Shown in pieces: positions 58,301-64,000 of a stretch of 64,000 nucleotides of DNA. Numbering within the stretch: position 1 is the first letter of the stretch; every line of letters starts with the position of its first letter. This DNA comes from Tillandsia leiboldiana (taxonomy: Eukaryota; Streptophyta; Magnoliopsida; Poales; Bromeliaceae), in contig CM055060.1 in the NCBI GenBank assembly GCA_029204045.2, positions 57,004,544 to 57,068,543 of the forward strand. The letters run 5' to 3'. Under the pieces are notes generated by a model. The model made no database searches. It saw only the letters and a list, made by a program, of their open reading frames with translations, and was not told the origin of the DNA. Position numbers and translations under genes: made by a program.

Positions 58301-60671
58301 AGATTTTAAAGCTTAATCGTTTGAGACGCGACCTCCTCTTCGATGCTTACATGTGGGATTGGAATCTATGCTCTATAGATTCACATTCTAAAGGTAAAGA
58401 ATATACTAGCAAAGATAGTCCACTACCTATAGACGAAAAGCTAGAAGAGTGGAAGTTTGGGGAGTCCTGTAAAGATGCAAGCCTTGCAAACCTGCCTGAA
58501 GAAAACATAACGAAGTCCTCAAGCTTGTCAGAAAGTCTGAGGAAATTAAGTCTATCTGAACATCAAGAGGAAGTAAATTCACAACTTTTGGGGTGTAATT
58601 CCAGCAACGCCGTTGAAATGGACTTGCCAATTGAGTCTGTTGAGAGTTATGTGGGCCAAACTGGCCTTAATTTCATTTCTGGCCAAGGTAATGAACGACC
58701 ACTCATTGCTGAACCGAGCATCGTTTCAACATCTTTGGAGAAGCCCCCTTCAAATTTATCAGAGAAGATAGATTTGGCGTGGACTGGTTCGGGGCAGTTG
58801 GGAATGGACTCACCAAAAGGTAGTCCTATGGATGATTCTGTTAGATCTCTTAAATCAATCGATAATCCACAATTCAGTAAGGTAGTATCTCCTGTTCGAG
58901 TTTATTCGTTTGATTCTGCTATAAGGCTGCGGCAGAGACTACACGCCGGATTATCACTCCCTTTGCATTTGTCTTCGCTGAACTCTGTTGATTCTTCTGG
59001 GAATTTTCTACAGCCAAACATGCGAAGAGCCTATTCTCAAAAGTCTCCCATGGGAATAGAAAGACTGAATATACCTTGTACTCATACACCTGTATACATC
59101 TCATCGCCATCTCATATGAACAGCAGTGGGGCTCGACTTTTACTACCTCAAATCAGTTCTGATGAAAATGTTTTTGTTGCGGTCTATGATGATGAGCCCA
59201 CTAGTATAATATCCTATGCTTTGGCATCCAAAGAATATGCCAACTTTCTAGGTCGACCACCTGATTTGTCTGAGGATCAACAGTCTCAACCTTTTAAATT
59301 TTCTTTTGATGATGAATTTTCAGATCCTGCCGAGAAAACAAAGTTTTCCGTGACGTGCTATTTTCCGAGACAGTTTGACACACTTAGGAAAATATGCTGC
59401 CCAAATATGATGGAGTTTATAGGTTCCTTAAGCCGCTGCAGGAGATGGGGTGCTCAAGGTGGTAAAAGCAGTGCTTATTTTTTCAAGACATTTGATGAGA
59501 GATTTATTGTAAAACAAGTCACCAAAACGGAGTTAGACTCTTTTGAGGAATTTGCTTCCAAGTACTTTAAGCATTTGGAAGATTCATTTTCTTCTGGAAA
59601 CCCAACCTGCCTGGCTAAAGTCGTCGGCCTTTATCAGGTTTACCATCTTCTATATTTAATGCTGAACTTGTTTAGTTGTAGGTTTAACAAGTATAACATA
59701 TATTATACTAATTTTTTCTCTCTGTGACATTAGGTTGGTGTCAAGAGTGTTAAAGGAGGGCGGGAATTGAAGATTGATTTCATGGTGATGGAAAATCTTT
59801 TCTTTAGTAGGAAGATATCTAGGGTCTATGATCTAAAAGGGTCATTGCGGTCCCGCTATAATCCTGATACTTCTGGGGACAACAAAGTTCTCTTGGATCT
59901 GAATCTGTTAGAGGCACTTAGAACAAATCCTATATTCTTGGGCAGCAGAGCAAAGAAGATATTGGAAAGAGCGGTGTGGAATGATACAGCCTTTCTTGCG
60001 GTATGCAAACCCATCTGAACTCGCGCTACTCATCTAAAAATGTTTTCACAGATTCCTTTTTTAAAAAAATTAAATGGTTTTACTTTTGTTTGAGGCCTCT
60101 TATATTTGACCTTCTTTCTACTTAGAAAGTTTCTTTTTCAAGTTCCAATCATTAAGTCCCCTAGACTAATGAAATTTTCTCGGCGTCATTCTGATGATAC
60201 TGTTGATAAAGGTCGTTTGGGTTCTGATGTCAATTGTTTCCTTTTGTTCCTACATTGTAACCACTAACCTTCTATCATTTCCATGTTCACCCTGAAATTG
60301 ATTCGATAATGCTATTTTACGTGTTGTATATTTTCCAGATTAATTGTAACAAGTTTTACATATCATAACAAGAACAGAAAGTAATTCCTCGATAATGCCT
60401 CTGGATTTTATTTTGCCATGTATTGCAGTCTATTGGTGTCATGGACTACTCACTTCTGGTCGGCATCGATGAGGAAAAGAAGGAGCTTGTTATCGGAATC
60501 ATCGATTACATGCGACAGTATACATGGGACAAGCAACTAGAAACGTGGGTAAAGGCCTCGGGCATCCTCGGTGGCCCAAAAAACACATCCCCAACAGTTA
60601 TATCCCCGATGCAGTACAAGAGAAGGTTCCGGAAAGCCATGTCACAATATTTCCTTCCAGTTCCCGACTAG
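52337..60671 (+). CDS. FAB1: 1-phosphatidylinositol-3-phosphate 5-kinase, FAB1C/D-like
   Basis: Eleven exons with GT-AG borders join in phase: 52337-52779, 52865-53623, 53764-53917, 54008-54346, 55804-56523, 56619-56953, 57058-57184, 57992-58153, 58246-59637, 59734-60000, 60429-60671. The product is 1646 residues, close to plant FAB1C. The enzyme makes phosphatidylinositol 3,5-bisphosphate from phosphatidylinositol 3-phosphate on late-endosomal and vacuolar membranes. Residues 41-86 hold four CxxC pairs in FYVE-like spacing, without the basic RRHHCR motif. An acidic disordered part follows. About 400-610 is the chaperonin-like domain (VVCSKNVKHKRM, LLRGTSREELKKVKHV). About 805-960 is the conserved cysteine region (RVVMSDAAWGLSFGKFLELS, ASCGHSLQRDCLRF). 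The C-terminal kinase has a glycine-rich GGKSS loop, lysine near 1436 (FIVKQV), DLKGS at 1510-1514, MDYSLL at 1571-1576 and IID at 1590-1592. All key residues are present, so it is probably active. Confidence 0.95.
57928..57993 (+). repeat. 33-bp tandem duplication that copies a splice acceptor of FAB1
   Basis: AAGTTAATTTCT...TTTCATTAGAT occurs at 57928-57960 and again at 57961-57993. Each copy ends in the same acceptor, TTTCATTAG. The second (AG at 57990-57991) starts exon 8. Use of the first would add ATA AGT TAA and stop translation at once. Confidence 0.9.
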
Positions 60672-61166
60672 TGCTCTTCTTGAGTCACTACTAAAGGAAT
60701 TTTTCCATGTAGAGAGAGGAGTTTGAGAGGAGGTGAAGGAAGAGAAACAGAATTTTGTTGTATCATGATTAGTTCTGCCTCTTGAATCATCATCCCAAAA
60801 ATATGCTGTACAAGGATCAAGCTCTCCGGACATCAGAAATGCAGTGTCCAGGCGCAATTTGGTAGGGTTTCGGTCCGCACACATTCTTTTTTCTGCGGGA
60901 CGGTCAACATTTATCGGCAAAAAAAAGAGGTGAAATTCTTTGGTGTAATTGGCCATTACAAATATATTGTCCATAGATACGCCTTCCCTGTTGATTCACC
61001 TTGTTAATTCTTTGAGGTAATTACGAGACTTTTATGTCCAATTGCTCACACCTGCCTTGTTAATTGTTAATCTTCTTTGACTTCTAGTACTCATCAAAGT
61101 CCCCTTTTGCAGCTTTGAATTGCTTTTCTTCTTTCTTCTTCTTTTTTTTTTTTTTTGTCTCAGATC

Positions 61167-61209
<43 letters not shown>

Positions 61210-62270
61210 GAGGACAGTAAAATGCTATTGTTCGTCATGATTAGCTATGGAGGGAACAAATACAGAAATCATAACCTTCAATCTTTCAGATTGTAGTTTG
61301 TAACAGGAGCTGATATTTTAGCCATTCTACATTATCTGATAATCTCTGATTACTGAAGTCTTGAGTTCCGACACTCGAGCTCTCGACGGTAATCATACAA
61401 GGTTAAAAGAACCGCCAGATTGTAGTTTTGAATTGTTAATATATTGTAGCTAACGCATCGATGATTCTGCGTTTACGGATTGTTGATTTGTTGGCGTGTA
61501 CTACTACTACTAATCACGCATGCATCATCAAGATGTAGCATTAGGTGCAATGCAAGAATTAGCTTTTGTCTATTGTTGCTCGGGCCTTATAGTAGTTTTT
61601 CATCCTCTCACTCTCTCTCTCTCTCCTTTTGTTTCTTCATACAGGGAATTGCTTAGGCACTTTTAAATAATTACTACTAGGCATATCTATATCAAACAGG
61701 TGCGAGACTGATACCTGGGCCCCGAGCATGTGAAGCAAAGCAGGGCGAGCAATAAAAGTATACATTGACCCAATCCAAAGCGCTCCAACCCATTTCAAAA
61801 ATTTGGAGCACAAATTTAAAATAAGGGGAAAAAAAAAAAGGAAAGCAGTATCACTTCCCAAATAAAGCCGAGGGAGAGGACGAAAGATTAAAAAAAACTC
61901 ATAAAGGCGACGCTCATCCCCATCCACGCCAGCGATCCGCGTGCTTTCGGATTCCACCAATCCATGCTCTCCGATATTTCTCCTGCTGCATAATCTCGAC
62001 CGTCCGTTGGCATACCAATGCGAACACCTCCCTCCCCTTTATTTATCCTCTCTCATTTCGTTTTTTTCTCATTTTTTTTAAATATAATAATAACTTTCCC
62101 TTTTTTATTTCTTCTCCCCTTCTCCCCCATTCTCCGATCCATCTCCCAACCCCACCTTTTCAAATCCTCCTCAACACTTCTCTCCCCCTCCCCCCCCTCT
62201 CCCCACCACCCCTTCTCTCTCTCTCTCTCCCTCTCTCTCTCTGCTACAGGAAAGGAGCTTAGCTTCATCC
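60672..62270 (+). other. FAB1 3' flank and upstream region of the AT-hook gene
   Basis: A (GT)n run at 61169-61207 follows a T-rich stretch. From 62040 the DNA is strongly pyrimidine-rich, with CT runs to 62242 and TTTATTTATCC at 62037 as a weak TATA candidate. The minus-strand frame at 61637-61960 has no domain. Transcript ends are not marked by a clear signal. Confidence 0.45.
61169..61207. repeat. (GT)n microsatellite
   Basis: About 38 bp of GT dinucleotides within the FAB1 3' flank. Confidence 0.97.
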
Positions 62271-62957
62271 ATGGCGACAGAAGAAGTGAGCAAGCCCCCC
62301 TCTCTTCCTCCGTATTCTGAGGTAACTAGTAGAAATTTCTCTTTCTCTGTTTTCTTCTTGTCCTGAGATTGCAAACCCTAATTTTGGTAAATTTGTTTAA
62401 TTTTGTTGTGGTGGTTGGTGGGTGGGGGGGAGTAGATGATCATGACGGCGATAGCGGCGCTGAACGAGAATAGCGGGTCGAACAAGTCGGCGATCTCCAA
62501 GTACATCGAGTCCAAGTACGGGGGCGAGCTCCCGGAGTCGCACGCCTCGCTCCTCACGGCGCACCTTGCGCGCATGAAGGAGAGCGGCGACCTCGTCTTT
62601 CTCAAGAACAACTACCTCCGCCCCGGCGCCGAAGCCCCTCCCAAGCGCGGCCGCGGCCGCCCCCCCAAGCCCAAGCTCCCCGGGTCCGTCCCCGCCCCCG
62701 CCCCCGCCTCCGCTGCTGGCTCGCCGCGCCCTCGCGGCCGCCCCCCCAAGCCCAGGGACCCCCTCGCCGCCGCCGCCGCCCGGGCCGCCGCCGGGATGCC
62801 GAGGCCCCGCGGCCGACCTCCCAAGAGGACCCGCGCCGCCGATGCCTCCGTTGCCCCCGCCTCCGCCGCCGCCTCGGCAGCCGCGGCGCCGGGCGGTAAG
62901 CGGGGCCGGGGCAGGCCCCCGAAGGTGAAGCCCGCGGTCGCCACCGACGAGCCGTGA
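62271..62957 (+). CDS. HMG-Y-related AT-hook protein with linker-histone H15 domain, two exons
   Basis: Exon 1 is 62271-62321 (17 codons) and exon 2 is 62436-62957, joined in phase over a 114-bp GT-AG intron, giving 190 residues. PPYSEMIMTAIAALNE through LVFLKNNYLRP (about 13-79) is a linker-histone globular H15 domain, which contacts nucleosomal DNA. The rest is an alanine- and proline-rich, basic tail with four AT-hooks: RGRGRPPK at 88-95, RPRGRPPK at 115-122 and 140-147, and RGRGRPPK at 173-180. AT-hooks bind the minor groove of AT-rich DNA. Plant HMG-Y/HMGA proteins have exactly this order and act in the nucleus as architectural chromatin proteins. The coding region is GC-rich. The ATG lies in the favourable context CCATGGCG. 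The assignment is firm. Confidence 0.95.

Positions 62958-64000
<1,043 letters not shown>

Noticed and set aside
61637..61960. Minus-strand open frame of 107 codons
   Set aside because: No known motif and located in the probable promoter region of the AT-hook gene.

Overview
The window is plant nuclear DNA. The evidence is split genes with GT-AG introns, plant-specific protein families (a FAB1 lipid kinase, a PADRE-domain protein, an HMG-Y/H15 AT-hook protein), plant Ty3 chromoviruses and several MITE families. The very GC-rich first exon of the PADRE gene and the GC-rich AT-hook gene, set in AT-rich intergenic DNA, suggest a commelinid monocot. A pineapple-like genome would fit, but that is only a guess.

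Layout. 1-4993 is the 3' end of a degenerate Ty3/gypsy chromovirus followed by an inferred giant LTR of about 4.3 kb (Del/Tekay style). 4994-8395 holds an intact-looking two-exon MYB/SANT-like gene on the minus strand. It is bracketed by arrays of a short motif (CACATAGCCTCA) that is direct on one side and inverted on the other, as in a transposon with subterminal repeats. 8396-13880 is a complete, young chromovirus (Reina-like, minus strand) with two nearly identical LTRs of about 443 bp. Its gag-pol is broken by one stop codon in the reverse transcriptase and an apparent frameshift near the start of gag. Its LTRs carry arrays matching heat-shock elements upstream of the TATA box. 13881-29480 is AT-rich intergenic DNA with tandem duplications, MITEs and microsatellites. 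29538-33463 is a PADRE gene whose last 14 codons lie beyond a 3.3-kb intron. 34-51 kb is a second gene-poor stretch full of nested MITEs: CACTA-type inside long foldback elements, Mutator-type with 9-bp target duplications, a 925-bp Tourist/Harbinger-type element with TTA duplications, and a foldback family that always abuts (AT)n tracts. 52337-60671 is an 11-exon FAB1C/D-like phosphatidylinositol-3-phosphate 5-kinase (1646 codons). 62271-62957 is a two-exon HMG-Y-related gene with an H15 domain and four AT-hooks.

The host genes (PADRE, FAB1, AT-hook protein) are all on the plus strand and do not form an obvious pathway. Most of the remaining structure is layered transposon history. The most interesting leads are the heat-shock-element LTR, the MYB/SANT gene inside transposon-like subterminal arrays, the CACGTG-rich giant LTR, the FAB1 protein that keeps eight FYVE-spaced cysteines without the lipid-binding basic motif, and a duplicated splice acceptor in FAB1.
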